NCBI GenBank assembly: GCA_030068075.1
Contig: CM057841.1
Location: forward strand, 32,653,030 to 32,717,029
DNA from: Paguma larvata
Taxonomy: Eukaryota; Chordata; Mammalia; Carnivora; Viverridae
Length of the DNA stretch: 64,000 nucleotides
Direction of reading: 5' to 3'
Shown here: positions 31,441 to 41,860 of the stretch, in pieces
Layout of the letters: the number at the start of each line of letters is the position of its first letter
Numbering within the stretch: position 1 is the first letter of the stretch
The notes under the pieces: generated by a model
The model's database searches: none
What the model was told of the DNA's origin: nothing
The model's input: the letters and a program-made list of their open reading frames with translations, nothing else
Position numbers and translations under genes: made by a program

Positions 31441-32110
31441 ATGCACCTTTATGATTTATGGAAAATGCTTTTCTGTGCGTGTATTATCCATCCATAGGCA
31501 AGGTTACTGTTGATAAGTACGTGAGTCGCACTGCTTTTGGAAACTCTCAGCTTAGCTGAGCCGAGAGCACAGAGAACGGCTATTTCACTAGACTGTTCTA
31601 GAATGCTCCGTAAAAACGGCAGCGTGGGGGCAGCGGGTGCACCAAGCTCACGTACAAGAAATCCCCCGAGGAGGCCGCGAGGAGCCCAAGACAGAGTTAA
31701 GCCTCCGCGTCCAGAGAATCTACCCCTCATCTCCCACCTGCTTGCTTTATCTGTTTAGCAAACTCCCTCCACGCCTCGCCTCCTCCGAGCCTGACATCCA
31801 GCAGGATCTTTGAAATTTATTTTCTCCTTTTAGCCTGCTGTATTTTTAATGTCTGAGTGAAAGAACAAAGGAAGGCGAACGCAAGACAAGATCGCTTCAC
31901 TCCTTCAACGAGCTGCTGTGTAGCCCAGCTCCAGCTCAGCCAACATAAATGTTTTAAAATTCCGCCTTTGCACGGAACAAGTGCCGGGGTAGTCACCGGC
32001 TCCGGAGCCGGGCCCTGTTTCTGCCTTTCATTTGGTGACTTAAAAGGCCCCCGCATCAATCATTAACAATCTATTAACACAAGCAGCCCGGAGAAGCTCT
32101 CCCCCCGGTC
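31440..32110. promoter_or_regulatory. Candidate conserved non-coding element
   Basis: Repeat-free. AT-rich stretches: TTATGATTTATGGAAAATGC (31450), TGAAATTTATTTTCTCC (31811), AAGAACAAAGGAAGGC with a SOX-like ACAAAG (31860), ATAAATGTTTTAAAATTCC, and CATTAACAATCTATTAACAC (32061). GC-rich islands lie between. No frame. Regulatory role inferred. Confidence 0.4.
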
Positions 32111-32515
32111 TGGTCAACCACCATGGAAGCGACCCCTGTCGCCCAGCTGGCTGGGCCGTCCCCGTGAGCGGGCTGTGCAGGCTGTTTTCGGCTTTGAAAA
32201 GGGCTTGCTGATTCCTCTTTCATCTCTCTCCGAGTAACAGATACCTGGTAGGGCTGTTTCTCCTCCCCCACTGCCAAATTACCCACCTGCTTCCCCGACT
32301 CCTGGCGTTCCGAGAGGCTCGCGCCAACACCCGCAGTATCGATCGTGTGCAACCTGGCACGCGGGGCTGCGAGATGCCCACTCGGTATGTGGGCCCGGAG
32401 CTCGGGTCTGTGTTATGTATGCACATCAGACCAGGGAGGGCCCTGAGGTGTCTGGAGAAGGCACTTTGCTGCCTGGTGTTTCTGACTCTCGCAGTTAATT
32501 GGTTTTGATTTGAAG
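32110..32515. other. Unique non-coding sequence
   Basis: No recognised repeat or gene. Confidence 0.45.
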
Positions 32516-32566
32516 CAAAAACAAAAAACAAAACAAAAACAAAAACAAAAACAAAAAACAACACAA
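32516..32566. repeat. (CAAAAA)n-like simple repeat
   Basis: Consists of AAAAAC units of slightly variable length (CAAAAACAAAAAACAAAACA and onward), ending CAACAC. Confidence 0.9.
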
Positions 32567-32674
32567 AGAGCTTTTTGCTGGTCAGATCGAAACCGGTTTT
32601 TTAAAAAGATCCATGCGATTTGGACAAAGACACACCCTGGAATTTTGCAGACCGAGAGACTCAGACGCTAGTCT

Positions 32675-32765
32675 TGATTTTGACACGGATTCACCAAGTG
32701 ACCTTGAGGAAGTCACTGGCCTGCACCGGGATTGGTTTCTTTGCCCAGAACTGGGAGGACCTGTG
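32675..32765 (+). mobile_element. MIR fragment
   Basis: AAGTGACCTTGAGGAAGTCA followed by CTGGCCTGCACCGGGATTGG is similar to the MIR GTGTGACCTTGGGCAAGTCA region. Confidence 0.45.
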
Positions 32766-33042
32766 TCCTGCGATTCTAGAAACCCTGCCCGCAAAGTCTT
32801 CACACCAGCTCTGGCGCTGACTCGGGCTGTGTCTTCGTTCGGTTGTTAAGTCAGCAAGTAAGTAAGTATTAAGGGCCCACGAGGTAGCAGTCGGGTATGC
32901 TACCGGATCCAGGAGCTAAAAGAGCAGAGACTGGACTACCAGTCTGGAGAGGCTCCATCTTGCTGCAGAAACCAGCAAGGTCACAATCTCAGAAACTTCA
33001 CAGAACTCTGTTGACCGCTCGTTCCCGCCGCATGTCCGTCGC

Positions 33043-33061
33043 CGGTCAGCAGGGGGCGCCG
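33043..33061 (+). promoter_or_regulatory. CTCF-type motif
   Basis: CGGTCAGCAGGGGGCGCCG matches the CTCF consensus CCASYAGRKGGCRSY except T for the first C. It lies in repeat-poor CpG-containing DNA. The forward orientation pairs convergently with the motif at 45102-45120. Binding is inferred. Confidence 0.6.
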
Positions 33062-33296
33062 CTCCTCTGAGTCGCTGAGACCTGGGCTGGGCGGGCGTTC
33101 CGCATTTCCACTGCAGTGGGAAAGGCGCCTAGTAACTCAAGCTACCTGCTCCTTCAGCTTCCTCCCGGAGGTGACACGCATCACTTCTACTCGTGTGTGA
33201 TGGCCCACGGCTGACTTCACAGAGAGCCAGGAAATGCGATCCTACTATGTGCTGGAAGGAGGAAGGAACTGGGATGTTTGTGGCCAGCACTGATGA

Positions 33297-33330
33297 CCAC
33301 CCCCAAGCCAGCTCCACCCCCAAGCCAGCT
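33297..33330. repeat. Perfect 17-bp tandem duplication
   Basis: CCACCCCCAAGCCAGCT occurs at 33297-33313 and 33314-33330 with no mismatch. Confidence 0.95.
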
Positions 33331-33417
33331 AGGAGAGATGCAGGTGTGTAAAGCCAGGAGCTACGGAAGGATGGAGAAGAGAGACCCGGTCTGTGTCTCT
33401 GAAGCTGGGACACGATC

Positions 33418-33625
33418 TTTTTTTTTTTTTAAGTTTATTTTGAGGGAGAGAGAAAGCCTGAGTCGGAGAGAGGCAGAGAGAGGAGGAGAGAGAGAGAATC
33501 CCAAGCAGGCTCCAAACTGTCAGTGCAGAGCCCGACGCGGGGCTTGAACTCGTGAACCTCTAGATCGTGACCTGAGCTGAAATCCAGAGACCGTCGCCTA
33601 ACCGACTGAGCCACCCAGGCGCCCC
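33418..33625 (-). mobile_element. Felid CAN-SINE (copy 10)
   Basis: Full-length inverted copy: T-tract, AAGTTTATTTTGAGGGAGAG, GCCCGACGCGGGGCTTGAAC, ending CTGAGCCACCCAGGCGCCCC. The head is canonical, suggesting a relatively young copy. No clean TSD was found. Confidence 0.96.
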
Positions 33626-33855
33626 AGGAAACATAAGCTTTACCCTTCTCCGGGTAACAGATATCTCTAAAGTCAAAGTGCACAGGGCCTGTCATAGTCC
33701 GGGAGAGCAAAACGAAATACTATTTGGTAATGCCAACACTTTCTTGGTCTCTCAATTTTATTTTCTAACACACGTTCCCCTTTATTCCAAAGGAAGTGGA
33801 GCAAAGTCTTCTAAGTTCAAAGCACTTAGAAATTCGGACGGCCTCCCCAGGCAAC

Positions 33856-34602
33856 CCATTCTTCATCTAACAAAGGTTTCGCGAGCGCTTACTCTCTGCT
33901 AGGCACCGTGCTAGGACCATGCCGTGAGCTAAAAAAAAAAAAAATCACTCCAGGCTTTGTTCCTGGAAGTTGAAGAGACAGACCATCAAATAAACGTGCC
34001 AACAGCTACACGACTATACATTATGATAAGTGCTCTGTAGGCAAAGAGCAGCCTCTTGTAAGTGGTGTCGAGGACACGGAAGACAGTGCTCGCCAATGAC
34101 AAGCTCCCTGGAAACCTTATTTTTCCCTATCATTTATTCATTCAATCGACAGACGTTTACCGTGCACTTGCTATGCAAGAAAAGCCAGGACAAGGTGGGG
34201 TGGGGAGGAAGGCTCTGAGCGGGGGAAGGTACGGAAAACAGCAATGCACGGGTCCTGCCCTCCTCCAGCCCGCCACCTTGTTGGGGAGGCAGAGAGGTAA
34301 GCAAATAAATGGCTAGGCAGCGCGTTTTGGTGCCGCCGGAAGGTGTTTCTGTCGAATAGTCTGAGGACTTAAAGCAGAAGGAACGTATTGAAGGGGACTG
34401 GTTACCAGTGATAGCGAGAATAAAGCCAAATACGGGACCGTGACGTTCCGCCTGCAGTTGGGGAGGAAAGGGAGGAATATGCTGGCTTCTCCCTCACCCC
34501 CACCCGCTCCAGGCCTCTGCAGTCCTTCCCACTGGTTGAACCCGGCTGGAGGCCAGTCGATTCACGACCTGGGGAGGTGTAGCTTGTAGATCTCTGGCTC
34601 CT

Positions 34603-34643
<41 letters not shown>

Positions 34644-34830
34644 GTCGCTCTCCCTCTCTTGCAGTTCCGAACAGAGGAAGGATGGGGAATATAGGCTTCG
34701 CATGTTAGGCATGAACAAAATTCCAGAAAGCCTTGAAGGATAGAGAACAGAGCTTCAGAGAAAGCAGAAGAACATTCCAGGCAGAGAAACAGCGTGGGGA
34801 AAGGTTAAGGTGCAGACTCTTGGTCCAGAC
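33856..34830 (-). mobile_element. L2 element(s), inverted
   Basis: Two inverted 3' end phrases: GAGCGCTTACTCTCTGCTAG (33883) and TTATTCATTCAATCGACAGA (34134) with CGGGTCCTGCCCTC. Further on, AGAACATTCCAGGCAGAGAA (34768) continues the internal L2 order. Possibly two overlapping copies. A (CT)n tract is embedded. Confidence 0.68.
34606..34637. repeat. (CT)16 microsatellite
   Basis: An uninterrupted CT run in the inverted L2 region, followed by imperfect GTCTCTGTCGCTCTCCCTC. Confidence 0.95.
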
Positions 34831-35271
34831 ACGTAGCAAAGGCATCTAGTGTGGCCAAGCAGAGGCGACTCTCAGCACACGCCCCCACCGGCCACGCGTG
34901 CACACGAGCTCATGGACACACACATACACACCATACCTCGGGGGTCCAGTCTTCCCAGGATACGCCCCGCCCCCAATTCATCCTCCTCCCTCTGTCTACA
35001 TGAGACGTCTCTTCGGTCCTCACTGGGCTCATCCCTGCTCTCTCCTTGTGCCAATCTGTACCGTGTGACTGAGTCAGTGTGCTGGAGCCGCCAGAGCCCT
35101 TGGGGTCCTCCAGTCCTGCCCAGAGACCCAGAGCGGGGTCCCTCGGTCCCCTGCCGTGCCACGAATGAACACTTCGGTTGCCGGATTCAGGGGAACTTCA
35201 CAGAGTCCGGGGGAGGAGACGAGAAAGCCGGGGTGGTGGGGGCAGTCGGGTGTGGCGTGCTGGCTAGTGTC
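34830..35271. other. Unique non-coding sequence
   Basis: No recognised repeat; CA-rich string near 34916-34935. No gene. Confidence 0.45.
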
Positions 35272-35660
35272 ACCCCTGCCCCCAGTTCGTGTCCACCCGC
35301 AACCTCAGAAAGGTTGTCTTATTTGGAAACAGGGACTTTGAAGAGGTCATTAGTTAACAATCTCAAGATTAAGGATTAAGGATGCCCCCTAAGTCCCATG
35401 ACTGGTGTCCTTATAAGGAGACGAGAGGACAGAGGGACACACACAGCAAAGACCATGCAGAGACAGAGGCAGACACTGGCGTGACGTAGCCACGAGCCAC
35501 CAGAAATTAGAAGCAGCAGGGAAGGACTCCCTCCTAAATCCTTCAGAGCGAGCACCTTGACTTTGGACTTCCAGCCTCCACAACAGTGAGAGACTAAGCT
35601 TCTGTGGTGCTGAGCCAGGCAGCCCATCGTTACTTGTTACCGCTGCTCTCGGAAACCTCT
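35272..35660 (+). mobile_element. ERVL/MLT-type LTR
   Basis: TCTTATTTGGAAACAGGGAC, CCCATGACTGGTGTCCTTAT, GAAGGACTCCCTCCTAAATC, TTTGGACTTCCAGCCTCCAC and ACAGTGAGAGACTAAG are in LTR order. The opposing 176- and 200-codon frames over this interval are LTR shadows. Non-coding. Confidence 0.75.
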
Positions 35661-35990
35661 CACCCAACAGAATTTCAACAAGTAGCGAGTTGCACAGCGG
35701 AACCACAGCACAGCAGCCCAATCTGGCCCGAGTTCCTCGTGTGCTAGATACTGACCAGCTGGGAAGCTGAAGCCCGCAGCCAACAGCAGGTTGCAGACGA
35801 AACCAGACCCAAGAGTCAGTCCGATATTCCTTCCCTGACACTCCCTCTCTAAGCGAACGGCACCAGGAAGGCAGTGGGGGCATGTCCCTTCTCGGTCCCC
35901 TGCTCCGTCCCCTTCCCCGTGCCCACCCCTCTGGCCCGCACGTGCTACCCCGGGCCACCCTGGCTTGCTTGGCTGCTGGAACCCCTGCCA
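35660..35990. other. Unique non-coding sequence
   Basis: No recognised repeat or gene. Confidence 0.45.
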
Positions 35991-36660
35991 AAACCCATAT
36001 TTAGTTGGCGAAAGAGCCTTGCCCGAGTGCCTCTGAAGTTAATGATGGAATCTTTGAAAATGACATTAGAAGCAAAACATAAGCAGCAGAAGACTTGAAA
36101 CCACCTCGAGTCCATCTGTTCGAGCACGATCCACCTCAGAGCTCCCACTTCTCATGTAAAACAGAAGATATGATTTATAATTTATATCTCACCGGTACAA
36201 CCCTGATTGAAGCAAGCCACTTTGATGAGATGCTGGTTTCAAGCTAGTGGAACACCATTCCAAATCAGAGAATATTTAGAACTCTAACTCCTCGGCTGTC
36301 ACTTTGAAGTAGAAAGATTTGTATTTTATGTGCTTTTCTTTAAAAAAAAAAAAAGGAAAAGAAAAGAGAGGGGGAAAAAAAAAGAAAAAAGAAAAATACG
36401 GACACTCCATGTGGAGGAAATACGAAAACATTTACGTGTGAATCAGCACCGAAATGTAATTACTGCTTCAAGCATTGAGAATATTTATAGACCCGTATCT
36501 CGGGCGGAAGACCTGGTTCTGATAATTCTCAGAAAATGGCAAAACTCATACTTTGTTTTCTTGGGACTAACTTAATTCATTTGAAATCTACGACGCATGA
36601 AGAACAAAATCGAAGAGCATCAACTTTCCAGCACCTCGACTAATGATCTAATAAAGTTGT
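35990..36660. promoter_or_regulatory. Candidate conserved non-coding element
   Basis: Repeat-free apart from an A/GA-rich strip at 36341-36396. Landmarks: CCATATTTAGTTGGCGAAAG, TGAAGTTAATGATGGAATC, ATGATTTATAATTTATATCT (36169), CATTCCAAATCAGAGAATAT and ATGTAATTACTGC (36454). No coding frame. Confidence 0.36.
36341..36396. repeat. A-rich/GA-rich simple sequence
   Basis: A13 followed by GGAAAAGAAAAGAGAGGGGG and more A-runs with single G residues. It could be a decayed poly-A tail, but no SINE or LINE body precedes it. Confidence 0.75.
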
Positions 36661-36764
36661 TCGAAGTCGATGTATGCGTATATATGTGTGTGACTGGGAT
36701 TGGTTGAGAAAGTGAGAGAGAGTCAGAACGATAGGCAGAAATGGAAAGAAAAACAGGCTGAGAT

Positions 36765-37181
36765 TTGGAAGACAATTCCTCCTCTTCTTACGAGAACAGC
36801 TGGAAAATTCCTGTTAACTGTACAATTGAAACATCGAGCTCAACCTCTTCACTGTCTCCCCAGGTGACAAAACTAGCCAGTGAGTATCGGAGAGACTTCT
36901 CCGGAGAAGACGATGAGGCAGAGAAAACCCGTCTTGCGTATGAGGAAGCGGAGAGGGACGCCGGCACAGCCCCCCGTGGTCGCTGCTGTTTCCTGTACAT
37001 CACAGTCTCAGGTAATAGAGTCTGGGAGGCTGGGAAGCTGAGCCTCAGCCTCGTGACCCCCACTTCCTGTTCGCTACCGGACTATGAGGGTCATTCAGGG
37101 CTGGGTATCTTTGTTACCAAAGAGACGGAAGAGGAAGCAGAGGAGGACAACCTGGAGGAGGAAGCATGCTCGGGATCGTAG
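36765..37181 (+). other. 138-codon open frame with exon-like borders, not called as a gene
   Basis: The frame is serine-rich at its start, then acidic and ends in a Glu-rich stretch. Inside it, CTTCACTGTCTCCCCAG (acceptor-like, 36864 next base) and CAG followed by GTAATA (donor-like, exon end 37011) frame a 148-bp open segment. The segment start (CAGGTGACAAAACTAGCCAG) also resembles reversed MIR text. No family recognised, so coding status is doubtful. Confidence 0.2.
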
Positions 37182-38069
37182 GGTGGCTGGGATGGCGCCC
37201 ATGGGCAGACTTCGGACCGTGTAATATCAAGCTGTCCTATCCCAAGGTGCCACCGTACAGAAGTGTGGAGGGGGGGGCGTCACAATTTCAGTCAGACTAC
37301 CACTTAAATGTACAAAGAAAACGCCACCGTTTTCGTTTAGATCATCGGTCTTCTCGCCTTCCCCAAGCCTCTTGCCATTCCCGGTTCAGGAATGGATCGT
37401 GTCCGGTTCCTAAGTAAAGACGACTCTGTGTCCCCCGTCCGAAGCCTCTCCTCTCAGCTAAAATCATCTCTCCTGAGCCTCATGCTTATGGCCCTGGAGG
37501 GAGGGGACCTCATATCCGCACTGCGCCCTCCGAGTGCTTGCTGGCACCAGCGGTGGCCGGCGTGGGCTCCTGCCCGCAGATCCGGGGCCGCCCCGTGCTC
37601 TACCCCATCCGCACACCCGAGGCGTCGCTCACGTGGAGGCCGCGGCCCCAGCGGGTCCCACTGAGCACGGCGGTCAGAACTCCAGCGGCGCGTCCCCACC
37701 TGCCCTTGCCCTCCGATTTCTTCCCCAGGCTCACCTGGGGGGCCTCCCTCCTCTCGCCCGCAGGGACTCCTCCTACCTTATGTCATCTTCCTCCCCAAGG
37801 TGGCATTCACCCTTCACTGGGGCAAGCGTGGCGGGACGGCCGTGGGCGGCGTTCTTTATAGAGGACCTGGAGGAAAACCATACGCATTTAATATTTTTAA
37901 AATATTTTCTCCGTCACGAGAGGAGCATTCCTTTAGCCTAAGGTTTATTTCGTCTCATAAAATGCAGGTACGCCTCAGAGGTGGGAAGCACAATCTCTCC
38001 TTTCTAAAACACTTGCCTAATATGAGTTCGTTGTTGGCTCATCAGAACCTAAGAGTGCATGAGCCTTGC
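37182..38069. other. Unique sequence with a CpG-rich patch
   Basis: 37540-37700 is CG-dense (AGATCCGGGGCCGCCCCGTG). AT-rich around 37880-37915. No recognised repeat or gene. Confidence 0.45.
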
Positions 38070-38420
38070 CCGCCCATTCATTCATTCATTCATTCAGCAA
38101 CTGGCCAGCATAGCCCTAGGCACCGAGGAGCACAAACCACCCAGAGGGATAGAAAAGGACGAGGACAGTGACTAATGGCAGCTGTGAGCAGGGCCACCCG
38201 GGGAACGTACACGATGCTCCAGGAAGGAAGGACTTAGGGAAGGGGATCCAGGATCAGGCGACCTGAGCAGGTGACAGGTGGCACGTAAGCATGAGAAGGG
38301 CTCATGGAGGTGCGGTGGGGTGGACGGGAGAGCACGCACAAGAAAGCGGCAGAGCGTGCAGAGGCCGCGAGGTAGGCAGGGGCTTGGCGGGTCCCCTCCA
38401 GAGTGGCTTATGGAGGTAGG
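38070..38420 (-). mobile_element. L2 3' part, inverted
   Basis: Begins with the (ATTC)n reverse tail (38082-38097), then ATAGCCCTAGGCACCGAGGA and further on GTGCAGAGGCCGCGAGGTAG (38357), matching the inverted L2 phrase for GTGCAAAGGCCCTGAGGCAG. Confidence 0.6.
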
Positions 38421-38999
38421 ATGTAGAGGGCGTGGAGAGGAGGGAGGAGGAGAGAAGCTGAGGGGAAGGAGCCGGCGCGGGAGGGGGCTGAGGCAGGCCA
38501 GAGCCACCTTGAGAAACCGACAAGGGAAATCAAGAGCCGCGTTCCCAGTGGACTGTCAAAACCGCACAGATTTTTTTTTAAGCCCTCTTTCCTTCACTTC
38601 CAAACTAAATCTCAATGTCACCGCACTTTGGCCGGTTCGTGTGTTTTCAGGCTCTTTCCTAACTCCTGGAGGCCTGGCTCCAAGGGATCTGGGTGCCGCC
38701 CTGACCTAATGCCTGTCGTAACCGGTCAGGAGCCCGGCGCTGGGGAGGGAGCTGGTCTGAGTCCCTACCTTCAAGGAGGCTGTTCCGGCAGATCACAGTA
38801 GCGGGAAGGGTCAAGGCTGCTGCCCTCCAGCCAGCCCCCTGTCCGCCCGCCATCGGGGGAGCACAAATCCCAAACCTCAGAGGCGTTTTGATGCCTTCTC
38901 CTCCCTATGCCTCACGGCGAATCTTCCACCAAGTGCTCCCCATACTACCTGCAAAACATTTCCGGGGGCCGGCCACCTCTCTCAGGCCTCCCTGTCTCT
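38420..38999. other. Unique non-coding sequence
   Basis: A TGAGTCCCTACCTTCAAGGA stretch near 38758 may be an L2 relic. Otherwise nothing recognised. Confidence 0.45.
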
Positions 39000-39420
39000 G
39001 CTAAGTTTTCAGCTTCATAACTATAATGACCTCTTAACGGGTGACCCCAAATCCTGTCTGCTTCCCCCCTCCCCGGGCGCAGCCAAAGCGATCTTGCCCA
39101 GTGGCATATTTGGATCATGTCCTTCTCTGCCACTCGCCACCTGCCGGCCACACTGACATTCTCTGAGTTCCCGGAGAGACCGCGCTGCCGCCCACCAATG
39201 CCTAGTCTCCCCCCCTTCCCCCATTGCTCCTTCCTCGGGGTAGTCTTCCTTGGTTGCCAGACTCAGTTTCCCTCAAAGCCTCTTACTCCATCACCCTACA
39301 GGGCAATGGTCTTATTTTTGCATCTTTATTGAATTAATGGCTGTCTACCCCGACTTGACTTTGAGCCCTCGAGGGCACAAACAATGGGATGGGACTACGG
39401 CATAGTGTGGGTGCTACGTG
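39000..39420 (+). mobile_element. L2 fragment, diverged
   Basis: CGCAGCCAAAGCGATCTTGC (39079), TTTGGATCATGTCCTTCTCT and GAGCCCTCGAGGGCACAAAC (39363) follow L2 order. Confidence 0.55.
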
Positions 39421-39858
39421 GAAGTGGGTTGGGTGAAAACAATACCTGCAGTGGGAGTGAGCAAGGAAACTGCCTGCATTCCCGACATCCTCGCATGTGG
39501 AAGACCTCACAACGGCCCGCAAGGCCCGACGTGGCCTGAACCCTTCACCCAGCCTCCCTCCTTTGCCGTCACCTCCTTCTGGAACACTTAGCTCTGGCCT
39601 CACTGGTGCTCCCGGTGTTCTGGCTTCCTCAGCGTCCCAGCAACAACCAAACATGGCCCGACCTCAGGGCCTTTGCACATGCTGCCCTGTGTGCCTGAAA
39701 TTCTTTTTCCAATATCCACATGGCTGATTCCCTCTCTTCATTCAGGTCTCTGCTCAGATGATACCTTCCCAGGGAGGCCTCCTCTGATCTCTGCGCAAAA
39801 AAGTCATCATCGCCTGGCAGCACTTCCTCGCCCTCTCTACTCTGCTTTATTTATTTTT

Positions 39859-39903
39859 TTCTGAGCGGCCTTTTTTTTTTTTTTTTTTTTTTTCTGAGCG
39901 GCC
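39859..39903. repeat. Duplicated 12-mer around a T23 tract
   Basis: TTCTGAGCGGCC occurs at 39859-39870 and 39892-39903 separated by about 22 T residues, with T-runs before both. It is either a slippage microduplication or an assembly artefact. Confidence 0.9.
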
Positions 39904-39999
39904 TTATCACTTTCTGACATTTATTTACATGTGTAGCATCTACCTCCCCCCACCAGAGTATGAACTTCCTGTGGGCAGGGATTTGTATCCTCAGTTCTT

Positions 40000-40227
40000 T
40001 TTTTTTTTTTTAATTTTTTTAAACGTTTTTATTTATTTTTGAGAGACATAGAGACAGAGCGTGAGCAGGGGAAGGGCAGAGAGAGAGGGAGACACAGAAT
40101 CTGAAGCAGGCTCCAGACTCTGAGCCATCAGCACAGAGCCCGACGCGGGGCTCAAACTCACAGACTCTGAGATCATGACCTGAGCTGAAGTCGGCCGCTT
40201 AACCAACTGAGCCACCCAGGCGCCCCA
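40000..40227 (-). mobile_element. Felid CAN-SINE (copy 11)
   Basis: Full-length inverted copy with a perfect 16-bp TSD TGTATCCTCAGTTCTT (39984-39999, 40228-40243). The canonical reversed head CTGAGCCACCCAGGCGCCCC suggests a young insertion in the L2. Confidence 0.98.
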
Positions 40228-40474
40228 TGTATCCTCAGTTCTTATTACAGTGCCTGGTATACTGTGGATTCTCAATAAATGTTTGCGAGCGAATGAATGA
40301 ATGAATGAATGAACTTTTGGCTCAGCGATGCCCTGGACCCTGTGCCCAAAGACTCCTTTCCCTGGACCCTGTGGCAAGAAAAATGAAGCTCTATCCCCAC
40401 CTGAGTTCTCATCTGGACGGGCCCCAAACCCTCAGCTGCTGATTAATAACAATGTTAATAATAACTAACTATAG

Positions 40475-40650
40475 CCCAGATTTATTCTGCTGAATGTTGT
40501 GTCTGTGTGTATAATTCCTTACAGCACCACCATCAAAGGGTAGTTAGAAGCCCCACTTGGTAGCCAAAGAAAATGACAATCAGAGACGTTAAATAATTTA
40601 CTCAATGCCACACAGCCAGCTGGGATACTTGAACCCAAATTGTTGATTTC
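40475..40650 (-). mobile_element. MIR fragment, inverted
   Basis: GAGACGTTAAATAATTTACT, CAATGCCACACAGCCAGCTG and GGATACTTGAACCCAAATTG are reversed MIR phrases. Confidence 0.75.
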
Positions 40651-40659
40651 GTGAGCAGA

Positions 40660-41015
40660 GGCGAACAATGGCCTCCGGGCCAACTCCAGTCCACTGCTGT
40701 GTTTTTGTACAGCCTGTGAGCTGAGAAGAGTTTTTACATTGTTAAATAGTTGTGGGGAGGGGCGCCTGCGTGGCTCCATCGCTCGGTTAAGCATCAGACT
40801 TCAGCTCAGGTCATGATCAAGTTATGAACTTGCAGTTTGTAAGTTCGAGTCTCGCGTCGGGCTCTGTGCTGACAGCTCAGAGCCTGGGGCCTGCTTCGGA
40901 TTCTATGTCTCCCTCTGTCTGCCCCTCCCCTGCTCATGCTCTGATTCTCTCTGTCTCTCAATAATAAATAAAGGCTTTAAAAAAAATAAAAAAAATAGTT
41001 GGGGGGAATATGCAG
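40660..41015. mobile_element. Old DNA-transposon-like repeat, split by a SINE
   Basis: AACAATGGCCTCCGGGCCAA, CTGTGTTTTTGTACAGCCTG, TGAGAAGAGTTTTTACATTG then TTAAATAGTTG resembles a common hAT-type mammalian repeat (ggccaaatccagcccgct, gagctaagaatggtttttacat). Subfamily unnamed. Confidence 0.5.
40759..40992 (+). mobile_element. Felid CAN-SINE (copy 12)
   Basis: Full-length forward copy with a small insertion in the head (GTGGCTCCATCGCTCGGTTA). TSDs AAATAGTTGTGGGGA (40744-40758) and AAATAGTTGGGGGGA (40993-41007) match at 14 of 15. Confidence 0.97.
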
Positions 41016-41129
41016 CAGGACCCTACACACAGCCAGCAGAGCCTACAACGTTTACTAGAATAAGCGTACGGGATCGTGAATCCCCTGGGCGCTCCCCATA
41101 TGTCCACGGGGGGTGTGGAGTAGGGGTGC

Positions 41130-41335
41130 GTCTGGGAGTACTATTTATGGGGTCCCTCTTACGCTCCAGGCACCAGCTGAGAGTATTCGTGGGTATTCTT
41201 TTACCAACCGCACCCCCCCCCCCGGCAACTCCGCTGCAGGGATGAAGGAAAGGAGTCCCAGAGATGGAGTGGCAGGGACAAGGCCAGATGTTAAGAGGCA
41301 GAACTGGATGAAGAATCACACACTCATGGCTGGAG
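41130..41335 (-). mobile_element. MIR element, inverted, diverged
   Basis: GTACTATTTATGGGGTCCCT, ACGCTCCAGGCACCAGCTGA, a C12 run (41212-41223), then GACAAGGCCAGATGTTAAGA and GGCAGAACTGGATG parallel the reversed MIR. Confidence 0.55.
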
Positions 41336-41860
41336 ACGCGTCTCGCATGCATCCGTTACCAGCTCCTTGTTTGATGGATTCAAACCCGAAAGGCGGCCGG
41401 GCCCTGGGGAGGCCAGGAGCAGCCGGGTTGATGCTACAGCCCCTCGCCCATCCCCCGGACCAGAGGTTCGCTCCGCTTCTGTCCGCACTCCCCTCCTTCC
41501 TCGCTTCCAAATCCTTGGGCATCTTCCCCGGCCGGCATGCAGCCCACTCCCTCTCCTGTCCCGACCTTCCTCCTCACCCACCGCCGCGAGCCTGCGAGGA
41601 TGACTCCAACTACGAATGAAGCGGAGGGGACAACCGAGCTGCTATGATCTGAGCGAGGGAAGCATGAAGGCCCCAGTGTCCTCTGCACATCATACAGGAG
41701 GACCCGGGCCATGTGGGGAGCGGGCGCGAGGCCTTTTGATGTTCACGCTTCTGCCAGTAACGAGCAGGACACGGAAGCCTTCGGTCGCCTCCTCCGCTGG
41801 ACGCGGACTCGCAACAGCGGGTTTCCGATCACACGTGAAACAAATCCAGCGATTGGAAAA
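41335..41860. other. GC-rich unique sequence
   Basis: No recognised repeat or gene; overlapping frames on both strands are compositional. Confidence 0.45.

Larger units (their letters stand above)
39650..40315 (+). mobile_element. L2 3' end, split by a SINE
   Basis: CTCAGGGCCTTTGCACATGC, CATTCAGGTCTCTGCTCAGA, GGCCTCCTCTGATCTCTGCG, CTTCCTGTGGGCAGGGATTT, then after the SINE CAGTGCCTGGTATACTGTGG, CTCAATAAATGTTTGCGAGC and a (GAAT)n tail (40293-40313). An intact-looking 3' terminus. Confidence 0.93.

Noticed and set aside
33560..33625. tRNA-like sequences with B-box motifs
   Set aside because: All such matches lie in the heads of CAN-SINEs, which are tRNA-derived; no separate tRNA gene folds were seen.
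34849..35991. Opposing 176- and 200-codon frames
   Set aside because: Both cross an ERVL/MLT-type LTR and have low-complexity composition.
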